The notes beneath the pieces were generated by a model that saw only the letters and a program-made list of their open reading frames with translations, made no database searches and was not told the origin of the DNA. This document shows, piece after piece, positions 51,914 to 63,913 of a DNA stretch of 64,000 bases. The stretch's first letter is position 1. Every line of letters begins with the position of its first letter. Source of the DNA: Ciona intestinalis (Eukaryota; Chordata; Ascidiacea; Phlebobranchia; Cionidae); contig NC_020177.2 of the NCBI RefSeq assembly GCF_000224145.3, positions 1,799,907 to 1,863,906 of the forward strand. The letters run 5' to 3'. The translations under genes were made by a program, and so were the position numbers.

Positions 51914-54068
51914 TTACATCTTGGATGTAGGTTTACCAGCAAGGTTTTTCTTCAAGAATTTGATCTGTTCGATCCATGAGTGCTCCTGTGCTCTACAGTG
52001 TGGTAATGTCTTGCCTCCCCAATCCATTATCGATGACTGACCCTTTTGAGCTGTCACAGCATTATGGGGGGTATAGGGGGGCTCAATCAGGTGACCTGCG
52101 CCTGGGTATCGAAGGATTTTATAACTTGGATGGCCAGCCAGTTTGAAGAGTTTTTCAGCCTGGTTTGCCATTAACTCTGAGGGTACATTTTCATCAGACA
52201 AGCCGCTTATAAATAAATACGAAACATCTTTGCGACGGTAAAACCCACTTAAGCTTGCTTTAGCATTGGGATCAAATGGATCATGAAATACGGTATATAA
52301 ATCCCGACCTTTCCAGATGTTATCTTCTCCAATGTTTATATCAGAATAGCGCAACAGATTTAGTGGAAAAGAACATATTTTTTTCTCTTTGTAGACCAAG
52401 TCTAGCATGGTGGTGTGCAAGAAGCCATTTATCCAAACTACGCAGCTAATTCTACTCAACCATGCAGCTGCAGCAAGACAGATAAACGTGCTGAATGAAA
52501 TACAAATCAACCCAAAACCTCTGCTAGAATCTACTGAGGGTAATGATGACAGAAAATCAAAAACTTTATCAAAATAAGACAAGTCAAGGCCGTTTTCAGT
52601 CAAATCCAATGAAGTTTGCAATCCAGGTGATCCATAATATGCCAGGGCAAAAGTGACAAAACCATGAGAAGACAGAATTGCTGCTTTGTATTCCATAGTG
52701 CCCGGTACACCACCAAACAAGGTGACGACAGCTGTAACAAATTTGTTTATGTTAAGTAAAATTGCTTATACACTTATAATAAAATATTAGGCACAAGTAA
52801 TTAATACTTTTGGCGGTAGTTTCATTATTTTATCACAACCATTTGTAAGTATAAAATAAAAAAAGGTTAACATATATAATAACAGTATGTTTATACATGA
52901 AACCAAAACCTCATGTAGAAAAAAATCTTTATTGTTTTCGGTTTTACTACCTGGAAAAGGTCCTTGACCAGGAGGAATGAAAAGAGTTCCATGGATCCCA
53001 TGTTTTTCTACAGTGAGAGTGATCCTCTTTGTTCCCGCTGCCATGAACCATCGCTTGATGTGAGTTGAAGCGAGCTTCTTTAAATTCTTCCTTCTCGAGT
53101 CCAGCTCCTCCAATGTGAAGATCAACTCTTCATATACGTTCAATTTCACCACTAGAGGAGTTGTGATGTCCAATTTACTAAACCGTGCATGCTTGCGCTA
53201 GTAAAAAAAGGAATAAAAAGTGATAAAGATTAGAAAATATGTTCTACCTCATTATGCAAAGATTGCTTCATTCCCCAAAATAATCCCATTTCTTCAACAC
53301 CAGAGTAAAACCCACCGCAAGCTTCACTACTGGACACATCAATTCTTCCTATAAAATGCTCAACTTAGCTCAAAAAATTGGATGCCTAATTTTGTGACTA
53401 AAATACCATTTCCATCTGCTTGGTAGATAACCACACAATCAAAACAACTTCCATTATCAATTGTTGCGTAAGAATGCAAAGTGACTTTTTGAAATGGATT
53501 TAATCCTGAAAAGAAACAAATATTAATTTTATTGCTAGACGGAACAACTGGCATCATGCACATCAAGTTTGCAATTTCATACCTAACTTTTTTGAGTGGC
53601 CTAATTTTGACAAGTTTCAGTGTCCCTCACTCAATGAAATGTGTTGTTGTTTTTAATATTTTTATTTCCAGGTATATTAAAGTTCTGTTCTTATACAATT
53701 TCATTATGCTTAACACCTATGTTTATTATACAGTGCATATGCTTTTGTGTTGATTGTTTTTCAATAAAGCAAAGTTCATTTAACTATTTATCTCAATCTA
53801 TATTTATGTTTGGTCTTCATTCAGTTACAAACAGTTTAAACATATTAAATTTGATTTACTTTTCAGTAAAAAAACATAAAATACTTTAACTGTATAATGT
53901 GTATAGGAAGATAAATGTTAAAATATTATTACATGAAAATGGTTTTTCACTGCGTTGCCCATCTGCAAAACCAATCATCAAGGGCTTACCTGTCACAGAA
54001 ATCTTGACTTTTTCATCAGAAAGACTATTTTTCTTGTCAACATGTATTTCAGCTACCATAGCAGACAT
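51914..54068 (-). CDS. BAAT/ACOT-family enzyme, copy D (Ser nucleophile, peroxisomal signal)
   Basis: Exons 5' to 3': 53990-54068, 53407-53505, 53248-53348, 52951-53197, 51914-52731; 447 aa. N-terminal part: MSAMVAEIHVDKK, FQKVTLHSYATIDNG, SGVEEMGLFWGM and the shared exon 4 ending IPPGQGPFPG. Catalytic exon is uninterrupted: ICISFSTF with Ser, Asp in SGLSDEN, His in GAGHLIEPPYTPH. The C-terminus PTSKM gives SKM, a good PTS1. Exon 4 differs from copies C and E at only a few positions, and the last about 230 coding nt are nearly those of copy C, while the middle of exon 5 is well diverged. This is a conversion mosaic. Confidence 0.9.
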
Positions 54069-54439
54069 GGTATAAAAAATACAAAAAACAAAAATTTCCT
54101 AACAACTGTAAAATTGATGCATATATTTAATACAAAAAATAAATGCATAAAATTATCAAAACTGCACCTCAAAAACACTTAGAAATGCAAAACAACGTTT
54201 GAATAAACGTGCAGTGCCTTGTTATTGTAAGAATCATTAGTTAAATTAAACATACAGAGGTTCATTATAAAAAGCAACATAAAAGCAGAGTAATTATAAA
54301 ATAACAAACAATTTGAGTTTTGGTTTTTGAGTTAGAAAAGTCTAATTGTATAGTTCACATTGCTATGATAAAACCATTACATTTCTAAAAATAACAATAA
54401 TAAATACCATAAAAAATGTTGTTAGATTAATAAAGAGTA
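54069..54439. other. Intergenic between copies D and E
   Basis: 371 bp of AT-rich DNA holding the copy D promoter and copy E 3' end. No motif recognised with confidence. Confidence 0.55.
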
Positions 54440-57400
54440 TTACATCTTAGAATAAAGTTTGGCTGGAAGATTTTCCTTCAAGAATTTGATCTGTTCGATC
54501 CATGAGTGCTCCTGTGCTCTACAGTGTGGTAATTTCTTGCCTCCCCAGTTTATAGGTCCTTTGTATGACTTTTGAAATGTCACAGCATTAAGGGGGGAAT
54601 AGGGGGGCTCAATCAGGTGACCTGCTCCTGGGTATCGCAGGATTTTATAACTTGGGTGGCCGGTCATTTGAAACAACTGTTCTGCTTGGTTCGCCCATGT
54701 TTCAGCTATAACACTTTCATCTGCCAGCCCAACGATAAAAAGATATGAAACATCTTTGCGACGGAAAAAATCGGGCAAAGATTCTGAGCTATCAAATGGG
54801 TTACTGAAATATGGAAAAAACTTACGAGTGCTTAAGCCATCATTCGTAATCATTGATTGGTAATCGTAATTGAAGGGATATTTATCCCCACAGCGACCAA
54901 ACTTTTTACCTTTGTATGTAATCCTCATACAATTAACATGAATAAAACCATTTATCCACACAACGCATCTTATTCTGTCAACACAAGACGCCGCAGCCAT
55001 TACAAGCATAGTGCTGAAAGAGATACAAATTACACCAAAGCCTCTACTGCTGTCTACAGATGATAGGCTCGATAAAAAATCAAATGCTTTATCAAAGTAG
55101 TCTAAATCAAAATCCCAGTCATCGACAGGTTGCTTGATTTGGGCCAAGCCTGGAGATCCGAAAAAGGCAAGAGCCATCGTTACAAAACCATGTCTTGCAA
55201 GCAAAGCTGCTTTGAACTCGAAGGTGCCAGGATGACCTCCAAATATGGTCACAACCGCTAAGAAAAATATATTTTATATTAAATATGAACAAAGTAAATA
55301 GCACACACATCAATACATTTTAAAGAAATAATGCCTATTTGAAACAACATATATCTATTTTCCTATTCAATTATGTTTACACTACTTTTATGTATGAACT
55401 GCTACACCCAACAAACAGTCTCACTGAAGTCAAATTTTATAATTGGTGTACAAATAGTGTTTACTGACCTACATTTCCCTTTTTCCTATTAAAATGATGC
55501 CGTTTTAGCGTTATGATCACTTATATTTGCACAGATAAGGCTTTGAGTAGTTCTAGAAGCGGATACATCATTTTTTTATGTCGCTTTTAAGTTGGGCTAT
55601 AATTTGCTTGCTTAATTTATAATTACCGTACATCTGAATTCAAAAATGGTTGAAAGCTTGTTTTCATTGTAATGCATTAAGATTGAATAACTTTTTATAT
55701 GAAATAAACAATAGCATTTAAGCTAATCTTGTTATATTACAAAAGTATATTCTGTAAGGGTTGCATCATGTTTTATTGCGAGCGTTAAACTAAGAGAGCG
55801 AATAAACACAAGACGCAGTCATTATACCGACAACAGTATGAAAAAGGCACTCGGGTATGCTTTGGCGCACACACACATGACGAGCAGTCACAATTTACTA
55901 CTTAATTTCTTAGAATTGTAGATTATAATCAATAAAGATTGTCTGTACACTAATTATGAAATTTGACTTCATTTCTCCTTTAACCCGTTACCATTTTATA
56001 TTAATACAAGTTCTTGCGGATATAGATATGGCTTTTGTTATTTTCAGTGAGTAACAAAGATAGATTCACTACCTAATACAGTTCTTACAGTTTCATATAG
56101 TAAAATTTAATTTGTTGTTTTTTTTTAAGTCCTAAAAAGGAAACAGAAAAGTTACCTGGAAAAGGTCCTTGACCAGGAGGAATGAAAAGAGTCCCATGAA
56201 TTCCATGTTTTTCTACAGTGAGAGTGATCCTCTTTGTTCCCGCTGCCATGAACCATCGCTTGATGTGAGTTGAAGCGAGCTTCTTTAAATTCTTCCTTCT
56301 CGAGTCCAGCTCCTCCAATGTGAAGATCAACTCTTCATATACATTCAATTTCACCACTAGAGGAGTTGTGACATCCAATTTTATAAAACGTGGATAAACA
56401 CTCTGAAATTTTTTAAAAATAATTAACAAATTTTATTCTGAAATAAATGTGCAATAGAAGTTTAAATTATAAAATACAGCAAAAATATTAACCTTTATTA
56501 CCTGGATTAACATGCTTCTGCATAGTTGACATGTCTCATTTAGGTTTCACATAAATCTAAGATAAGTCAAGTTTTGTTGCCACAGGTTTTTTATTGTACT
56601 CAAATAAGACCTACTTACACAGATCAAGTATAAGAATTAATACGCCTAGGCAAAGTGGTTAGCGTGCCTGCTTCTTAACCCAGAGGTAATGGGTTCGGGG
56701 CTCCCCGCTGCTACCATTGTAGGTGTATGTGTCAATAACAATTGCTCCAAACCAGTGGTCACTAATGGGTTGCCTAAATTATCAGCCAAACTTGAAAAAA
56801 TTGCGGTACCCTGTTCAAAGATGATGAGGTCATGGACCAGAACAATCCCATTCCATCAACACCAGTATAACATCCACCACTGGCTTCATCACAAGAAGTG
56901 TCAATTACACCTGCAATATTTGTAGTTGCATTTAATCCATTGTTAACTTATGCAAGAGTTTGTATTTAAACTTTGTAGGTAGTTGTCTTAAATGTGATAA
57001 AACTAAATTAGACTGGTATATGTTTTTAACAAATTTTTATAGTGAAATAGTAAAACAAATTTATAATCTACATTATTTTTTAAGTTCTGTAGGGGTTGCA
57101 TCATGTTTTATTGTGAGCAATAAGGAAGATTAAAATTCTGTTTTGTTTAAATTAACCTTCGCAGTTGGCAGCATATACAGCAACACATTCGAATATGGCA
57201 CCACTTTCCACAGTTGTGTATGAGTGTAAAGTCACCTTTTGCTGTGATTGTAGACCTGGGGAACAAACATAAACATACTACAAAATTACAAATATAATAC
57301 GTAATACATGACTTAAATTTCTAATAAATCAGAAAATATACTACAATATATTCTATCACCAACACAGAAAGGCAGGCGTTAGAAGTATGATATAATTTCA

Positions 57401-57571
57401 GATTGCAAGAAAACAAACTAGAGATAAATGATTGGATAAGCAGGTAAACAGGTGACAAATTCTATTGTTAAATATGGAAAATTAAAAATGCTTTTTATTA
57501 CCTGACACAGATATACGAATTGGTACATCAAAGCTGCAGTTGGTTTCCTTAACCTGAAGCTTAACAACCAT
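54440..57571 (-). CDS. BAAT/ACOT-family enzyme, copy E (Ser nucleophile, peroxisomal signal)
   Basis: Exons 5' to 3': 57502-57571, 57157-57255, 56810-56910, 56156-56402, 54440-55257; 444 aa. The first exon is the shortest of the array (70 nt, MVVKLQVKETNC). N-terminal domain: QKVTLHSYTTVESG, GVDGMGLFWSM; exon 4 as in C and D. Catalytic exon: ICISFSTM with Ser, Asp in VGLADES, His in GAGHLIEPPYSP. The C-terminus LYSKM again gives SKM. Exon 3 ends at an AGG|GTACCG donor, with a SINE about 20 bp further downstream. The start lies only 450 bp from the stop of copy F, and the stop 371 bp from the start of copy D, so promoters must be short or shared. Confidence 0.9.
56642..56790 (+). mobile_element. 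tRNA-derived SINE in intron 3 of copy E
   Basis: Head ACGCCTAGGCAAAGTGGTTA, CCCAGAGGTAATGGGTTCGG, body TTGCTCCAAACCAGTGGTCA; the tail is missing. It is truncated about 20 bp from the exon 3 donor. Confidence 0.75.
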
Positions 57572-58020
57572 AATTATTCTACACGTCTTTTAAAAATATT
57601 AATGTGAAATTATTTTCTAATGCATAAAAAAACAATTTTGCACCAAAATTTTACAACTTAATCAACAAAACACCCAAACAAATGGAAGTTCACATAAAAA
57701 TCTAGGAAGATAGTAATATTATAAAATCTTTTTAATCTTTTAAGTGCTGATGCTGAGCTAACAGTACGGTCTTATTTGATTAGACAATTACAGTGGTTTG
57801 TTTTACTTTTTGTATTAAATAATAGTTAAAACTAAGTTACAAAAGTTTTGAAACAATTCATCACTTAATAAGATCATGCAATAGACTGGGCGAATGCATA
57901 TACCTCGCTTTATCCTTGTATAGTTGGAAAATTGTGTCTTGTGAATTACCATGTGAATTAGTTACAAAATAAGAATGATTGAACTTTCTAAATATAAACA
58001 GGCATTTTGAAGTCAATAAT
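57572..58020. other. Intergenic between copies E and F
   Basis: 449 bp, AT-rich, no feature recognised apart from a possible eroded SINE tail (CTCGCTTTATCCTTGTATAG) at about 57905 in reverse. Confidence 0.5.
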
Positions 58021-61000
58021 TTATAATTTGTTCAAAGGTTTCGTCAAATTCTGCTGAAGAAACTGCAATATACCCTTCCAAACATTTTCCTGGTTCCTAC
58101 AGTGTGGAATCTTTGAGCCACCAAAGTTTGAAAAGTAAGGTGTCCCAAAACTGCCATGAGATTTGTTGCATATTGTGTACGGTGGTTCAATAAGATGCCC
58201 AGTTCCCATACAACGTACAATCTTATAGTTTGGGTGGTTGGCCAACTTCAACAAATTCTCTGCTTGGTTAATGTGATATTCTGATGGAACATTTGCATCC
58301 TCTAACCCAGCAACGAACAAGAAAGCAACATCCTTTTTTTCATAGAATTTGATTAAACTATCTTTGAATGTTTGGTTCATAATATCATCAGGTGTTTGTT
58401 GTGTTCTACGTAACATAAGACGGTACATTTTTTCTTCCTCCCATTTCTCCATATCATAGGTCGCAGTAGAAAGTAATTTCTTTCCTTTATACATTAGGCT
58501 TATAGATTGAAGAATAATGGTACTGTTTACCCAAACAACACACGTAATTCCACGTAAGTGTGTGCCAATAGCCAATGCAATTGGTCCACTCATAGATGAG
58601 CCAAATACAGCTAAATTCTTGGAATTCACATCCTTATGATTGCTCATAAACTTGACAGCCATTTCAAAGTATTCGAACTGCAATTCCACATTATTACCGA
58701 GATTTCCGTAGTCAAACTTTGGCAAACCATTGGCATCAACAAAGGCCAGAGCAAGCGCAGCAAACCCATGACTAGCAAAGAGTGAAGCCTTATACTCTAA
58801 AGTTGCACGAACAACACCAAACATGACAATAATTCCTAGTAAAATGTGTTTACAAGTTAGTGAAATTACAATACTATTTCAGTTATTTTTCATTTATACC
58901 TAACCCTTAAACAATACAATAAACCCTTTTGAACGTATGTTGCAATTTGCCCTGACTTTTCAAAACTTAGACTACAATAAAAAGCAACAACTACCTCATC
59001 GAAAAGTTCTTGGTAATTATTTTATGGCTATTCAAACAGATGAAACATTACAGGACTAAAGATAAAAACAAAAAGTTATTATTACAGAATCTTGGCAAAA
59101 TGAACTGTTTTGGTAAAGAAATGTTTTATAAGCTACCATCTTGAATTAGAATTCAAACTTACAACCATGACGCGTTACCTGGAAAAGGTCCTTGACCAGG
59201 AGGAATGAAAAGAGTACCATGGATTCCATGCTTTTCTACAGTGAGAGTGATTCTCTTTGTTCCCGCTGCCATGAACCATCGCTTGATGTGAGTAGAAGCG
59301 AGCTTCTTTAGGTTTTTTTCTTTTTTTATTTGATGAAAGGTTGTCAAATTATGAATCTCATTATCATAAACAGTAAGGAAATAAACTTGTGGAGTTTCAA
59401 CGTTTAGTTTGGTAAGCCGGTTATGAGGTCTCTGAAATTTAAAATTGATAAAAATTGAAAACTGTGCTCAACTCAACATAAAACTAATGCAGGCCTCAAA
59501 CTGTTGTTATATAAAATAATTTTCTCTTATTTTGTTGGATTTATATATATTATACAGCAGGTGTACCACTTGGCTCATTAATAAATCACTTATATTAACT
59601 TAGGTAACTTATGCATGTCATAACAAGTGTTGTTTTATACTAGTACTACCCATTCTTTGCATAACTCTCAGTTACTGAAAAGACATACAATAAATTATAT
59701 CAACCGTTCTTATGGGGCTTTTGGCAGTAACAAAAATGTCAGTGTTTTTTAACCCATGGTTTTACACTTGGTCCCATTTAAAACAAAAAAAATAGATCAA
59801 ATTGTATTTATTTGTACTTGGATCAATAGTTCCCTAACAAGTTTAATTATTATGTATTTGGAGGCATCTTCTGTATTTAACAAACAACAACATTAACATG
59901 TATGGAAGATTTTTTAATCACACTGTGTAAACTTGTAAGAAAAAAAAACATCTATTTGTTTTTGCTGGTGGCCAACTCAGGCATAACATATTTTGCCCTA
60001 AGACAACAACAAGGATTACAGATTGAGGTATAAGTGGTATAGTTTCTTACTTACTCTATTAAGGGGGGAAGATTCCATTGCCCAGAACAATCCCATTGGC
60101 TCAACACCCGTGTACATTCCACCAATAGCAGAGTCCTTTTCTATCTCAATGCATCCTGAAATTTAATTAGGGGTTTGCTGAAGAAATTTTATGCAGTCTG
60201 GGAAACTATAATAAATTAATAAACTATATTATGAACACTCAGATCCAAAATAGTAGCTCTTTTAAGTGCACTACCACCATGTTACCAGACAAGCCTCTTA
60301 TCACTGTACCCAAAATACTGATTCACTAAGGTTGTATCAATAACAACCATACCGGTGGCAGCATTGCGTGTCGAGCCAGGTATCAGGTGATATAACCACC
60401 AAGCCACAGTGACAGCATAAATGCAGGTTTTTCTTAAAATCTAGCAGATACAAATAACATGTTAAGGATTTAACGCTTAAACGGCTGCTATACAGCGGGC
60501 CCACAAGACCATCCACGCGATGAGGCTACACTACAGTCAATTTAAGGCGTATACAAAACTTAACTTTTATTGTTGAAGTTTTATATTGAAAACAGCTTAG
60601 TCTAATCCTGCTCCTGCTATCAATGCCCAGTTTTACCAAACACTATTTGACAAATAAATCCAAAGTCATAGGAATAACGTTACAGTGCAAGAATTGGTAC
60701 GAGCTTTAACACTTAGCTACAAAATTTAGGCTTATAAAATAATCCTTTAATAGTGTTTAGTATAAATATATTACCTTTTTCGTTTGATAAATATGTGACG
60801 ACACATTCGAAAACAATATTATTATCACTTGTTAATGAAGAATGAATCGTCACTTTTTTGTTTGATGGAAGCCCTGCATAGCACAAAGTTAGTAAATACT
60901 AAATACATAAATTAAAAACCATGGTTAATACCATGTGTATTGCTGTTTTAAAATTGTTGTAATTTTATATGCAGTTTATAATGTTTATTAATACAAGTTA

Positions 61001-61236
61001 ATAGATGTTGTTTGTCAATGGTCAAGTCAGACATAGAAGAAAAACGTTTAGTTATACACATTTATACATGCAAGGATAAAGTAAGTTACATTCATTCATT
61101 TACTAATTTTATAATTGCTCTGTTAAAAGGAGTGAGAAAGAGTGAAGTGAGACAAACCTGATAGTGACATCACAATGGGCTTGTCAGACATGCTATTCAC
61201 CTCACTCACAGTGAACTTTGCACCATCTTCACACAT
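58021..61236 (-). CDS. BAAT/ACOT-family enzyme, copy F (Ser nucleophile, most diverged)
   Basis: Exons 5' to 3': 61158-61236, 60775-60873, 60055-60155, 59179-59431, 58021-58835; 448 aa. N-terminal domain: MCEDGAKFTVSEVN, KKVTIHSSLTSDNN, GGMYTGVEPMGLFWAM. Exon 4 is a chimera: its first half (RPHNRLTKLNVETPQVYFL) is unique, its second half from KKLASTHIKRW to IPPGQGPFPG is the same as in C, D and E. Catalytic exon: elbow FGSSMSGP with Ser in G-x-S-x-S form, Asp in AGLEDAN, His in GTGHLIEPPY. The C-terminus PLNKL is PTS1-like but weaker than SKM. The catalytic exon starts FGVVRATLEYKA, differing from the GG-P-GT-E form of the rest. First gene of the array. Confidence 0.88.
60338..60425 (-). mobile_element. 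Eroded SINE head in intron 2 of copy F
   Basis: In reverse orientation: TGTCACTGTGGCTTGGTGGTTATATCACC and a B-box-like ACCTGGCTCGACACGC. Only the tRNA-like head is left. Confidence 0.45.
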
Positions 61237-62239
61237 GTTATACGTTGTATTTACACTACTTCTCTAAACAAATTGCAACCTGCAAATAAAACACTTTATT
61301 GGAGCAAAATTTTTAGTTTAATTAACATAATCTTCCAGTTTAAACATTCTTATTGACAAAATTCTTAGGTTATAATTATTAACATAACATATTGCTTCGT
61401 GGCTTTTAACCACAGTCTCTTTTAGCTAACATACTTTTATGCAGACAATCATTAAACTCAAACCTTGTCAATGTTTAACCACAAAGCAGACAATAAAAAG
61501 ATCTGGTGACTCAACATTTTAGGTTGGGAGAATCGGGTGCTGGTTTGAACACCTACATAGTGTGGCAGTTTTAAATGGCTTGAAGTGCTTTATTTTAAAT
61601 TTTACAAACTAGGAGTCAAAGAAAAAACAAACATAAACTGGCATTCTAAATTCCCACCATGCAAGTTGCATGATGCAACTAATAAAGGAATGTTGCTCCT
61701 TAATTTTCAGCCTAGTATTTTTAAGTGGAGTTAAAAGATTTTAACTGAAACAAAAACATTTTCTGAACATACTTTTTAATTTTCCCACAAAAATACCAAT
61801 TCTTAAACAGTTTTCATTTTTTTAATACAATAAAGTTAACAACAATTAAAATCATTTTTCATTTATGACATTTTATAATAAAAAATTAGAAGATATTCCT
61901 ACTGCCTAAACTAAATCCTGGTGGCTTAAAAATACTATGCATAAAGGCCCACTTGGAAAATATCCATTGTACCTGTACGTATCTATATGCATAAAGGCCG
62001 GAATTGAACAAACGTTTGGCATCATGGGTTTCGTATCCGTATCCAATGCAAAACAGATGACGCGAGTATAAGTGTTGCCATACAACATTAGCATTCCTTC
62101 ATGTCACATGTTTGCAGCAAATTATGTTGACGAAGCACTGGCCACCAGAGAAAGGAATGAACTTACATTGTCCTCGTGAAGCCGGAAAAGGACATAGCAG
62201 TCGTTAAATACCATCCTTCTATTTTATAGACCTTGCGCC

Positions 62240-62485
62240 AGCCTAATGAGTTACTATGAATGTTACTTTGTGGGTGATTATTTTTTTGTGAGTTTTTTTA
62301 TTTTTTTATGTGTGGCTGATAATTTAGACAACCCATTAGTGTCCACTGGATTAGAGCAATTGCCATTAACTGTCTTGCTCAAGGACACATACGCCCACAA
62401 GGCCACAATGGTAGCAACGACGAGCCTTGAATCCATTATCTCTTCAAGGCAGGCGCTCTAACCAACAGTGCTACGGCGCCTTACC
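62240..62485 (-). mobile_element. tRNA-derived SINE, reverse orientation
   Basis: Reads GGCGCCGTAGCACTGTTGGT, GAGCGCCTGCCTTGAAGAGA on the minus strand, with body parts CAATTGCTCTAATCCAGTGG and ACACTAATGGGTTGTCTAAA. Same family as the SINEs within the array. Confidence 0.7.
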
Positions 62486-63344
62486 GGTCATGCGCACCCC
62501 GATACACACATGTTGCATGCACATACGACAAAAATAGATAATAGTAAAAACTTACACTGGCGGTAGATGCTCGTCCATACAGAGAATTTTATTTTAATGG
62601 CATAATAAACTTTTTTTGGTTTGTTTGTTCATTGTTTGGACTTTGCTTGGGGGAAAGTCCCGTCACAAAGGTACTAGGTCAAAGGTATCAGAACAAAACC
62701 GCAGAGCCCTAATGAATGAGCACGTATTGTAACTAACATAAATTTAAATAACCCTTACTACCACGATCGACTGAGCGATCAGAAATCTTTGGAAATTCGG
62801 TAACGACATTGAATGTATTTGTAGAACATTTTATTTTTTAAATACTGTTCAGTATAACCATTTGAAGAAATATATTTGTAAAGCATTGCATATTAGAAAT
62901 TAGTAGCCTACTCATCTGTCGGTAACTGTTTAAACTGCGCATTAGGTCAAAAACTACAAAATGTGTGCTGTTTCGTAAGATTATATTTTGACAGAAGTCA
63001 AGGACTGTAACGAATCAAAAGCAGTTGTTTTACTGAACGTGAACGTAGGTATACCGTCGTGAATATTTGCACTGCAAAGTAATGTCGTTGAAATGATTTA
63101 TACTTATAAGGACATATGCGGATATAAATGAGTTACGCTTAAGAAAGTTTCACCAGCCAAATATTGAGTACATTGCGGCGTATGCTTATATAATAAGGAT
63201 AAGTAAATATAGATTCCTGCATTTGAATGCATGTTTTGTCTTGTGGCTCTGAATGTAGTACAGTAGGATATCGGTAAATATAAGGCAAGAAATGAAGCAG
63301 AAAATAGGCAAGCTGAGAAAATGGTATCAAATGCAATATAGAAG

Positions 63345-63430
63345 GTTGGGGTAAGATGGTTTAGGTTTTCATTATACTCTTTTAGTGTCTCATATTGTGG
63401 TAAACAATTAATACATTTACAGAATAAAAG
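63345..63430. mobile_element. Degenerate MITE
   Basis: GGTTGGGGTAAGATGGTTTA followed by core-like TTAGTGTCTCATATTGTGGTAAACAATTAATA. Left end only. Confidence 0.45.
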
Positions 63431-63575
63431 AAAACGTATCATCACAGCTCCAAAACAGCGTGGTTATTTATCAAGACTTAAAAATATGGTATACTATGTG
63501 CTAACAGTATTCGACTTACCCCATAGTATATGTGATAATAAGCTCAAAATTGTCTTACAAATAGTTCACTACTGC

Positions 63576-63744
63576 TTATATTTTTCTAAATTTTACATGA
63601 AGTCCATTTTGCGACCTCAGAACTACATTTGGAATCGGTTGTGGTTTGGGGATATCTTTGTCGACATAAAACTCGTAGTTCAGAAGTAACTTTGCCACCG
63701 TAAGCTTCATTTCGACAAGCGCGAAGTTTTGTCCAATGCAAACC
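63576..63744 (-). CDS. Cytochrome P450, last coding exon (gene continues past the right edge)
   Basis: Haem-thiolate mono-oxygenase, normally anchored in the ER. Only the C-terminal exon is visible: RVCIGQNFALVEMKL holds the Cys of the FxxGxRxCxG signature (its first half is on the preceding exon), and the end is VVLRSQNGLHVKFRKI before TAA. The CIGQ-FA form and the LRSQNGLHVK end resemble the CYP4 family, but one exon cannot settle this. The acceptor is TTGCAG at 63745-63750. No further exon is recognised between 63750 and 64000, where a MITE sits in the intron. Confidence 0.85.
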
Positions 63745-63761
63745 CTGCAATGCATTATTAA

Positions 63762-63913
63762 TACAGTAGTGAGGGGGGAGAATGGACACATTTTACCTAA
63801 TTATAAAACCGTATACTCACGACTCCCATAGACCGTTTTTAATGGTTTAAAACGGGATCAGGATATTTGGATATTATGTGCTAATGTTGTCCCATTTCCC
63901 CCTACCTTACTAT
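63762..63913. mobile_element. MITE copy next to the P450 splice acceptor
   Basis: Starts ATACAGTAGTGAGGGGGGAG and ends CCCATTTCCCCCTACCTTACTATA, core GACCGTTTTTAATGGTTTAA and TTGGATATTATGTGCTAATG. It begins about 12 bp upstream of the acceptor of the last P450 exon. Confidence 0.85.

Larger units (their letters stand above)
61237..63575. other. Intergenic between copy F and the P450 gene
   Basis: 2.3 kb without a recognised gene. Holds a reverse-orientation SINE at 62240-62485 and a degenerate MITE at about 63345-63430. The part near 61237 should contain the promoter of copy F. Confidence 0.6.

Noticed and set aside
40181..61236. An operon with trans-splicing covering the six acyltransferase genes
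   Set aside because: Gaps of about 370 to 1250 bp between stop and next start are larger than the very short spacing typical of ascidian operons, and spliced-leader acceptors cannot be told from sequence alone.
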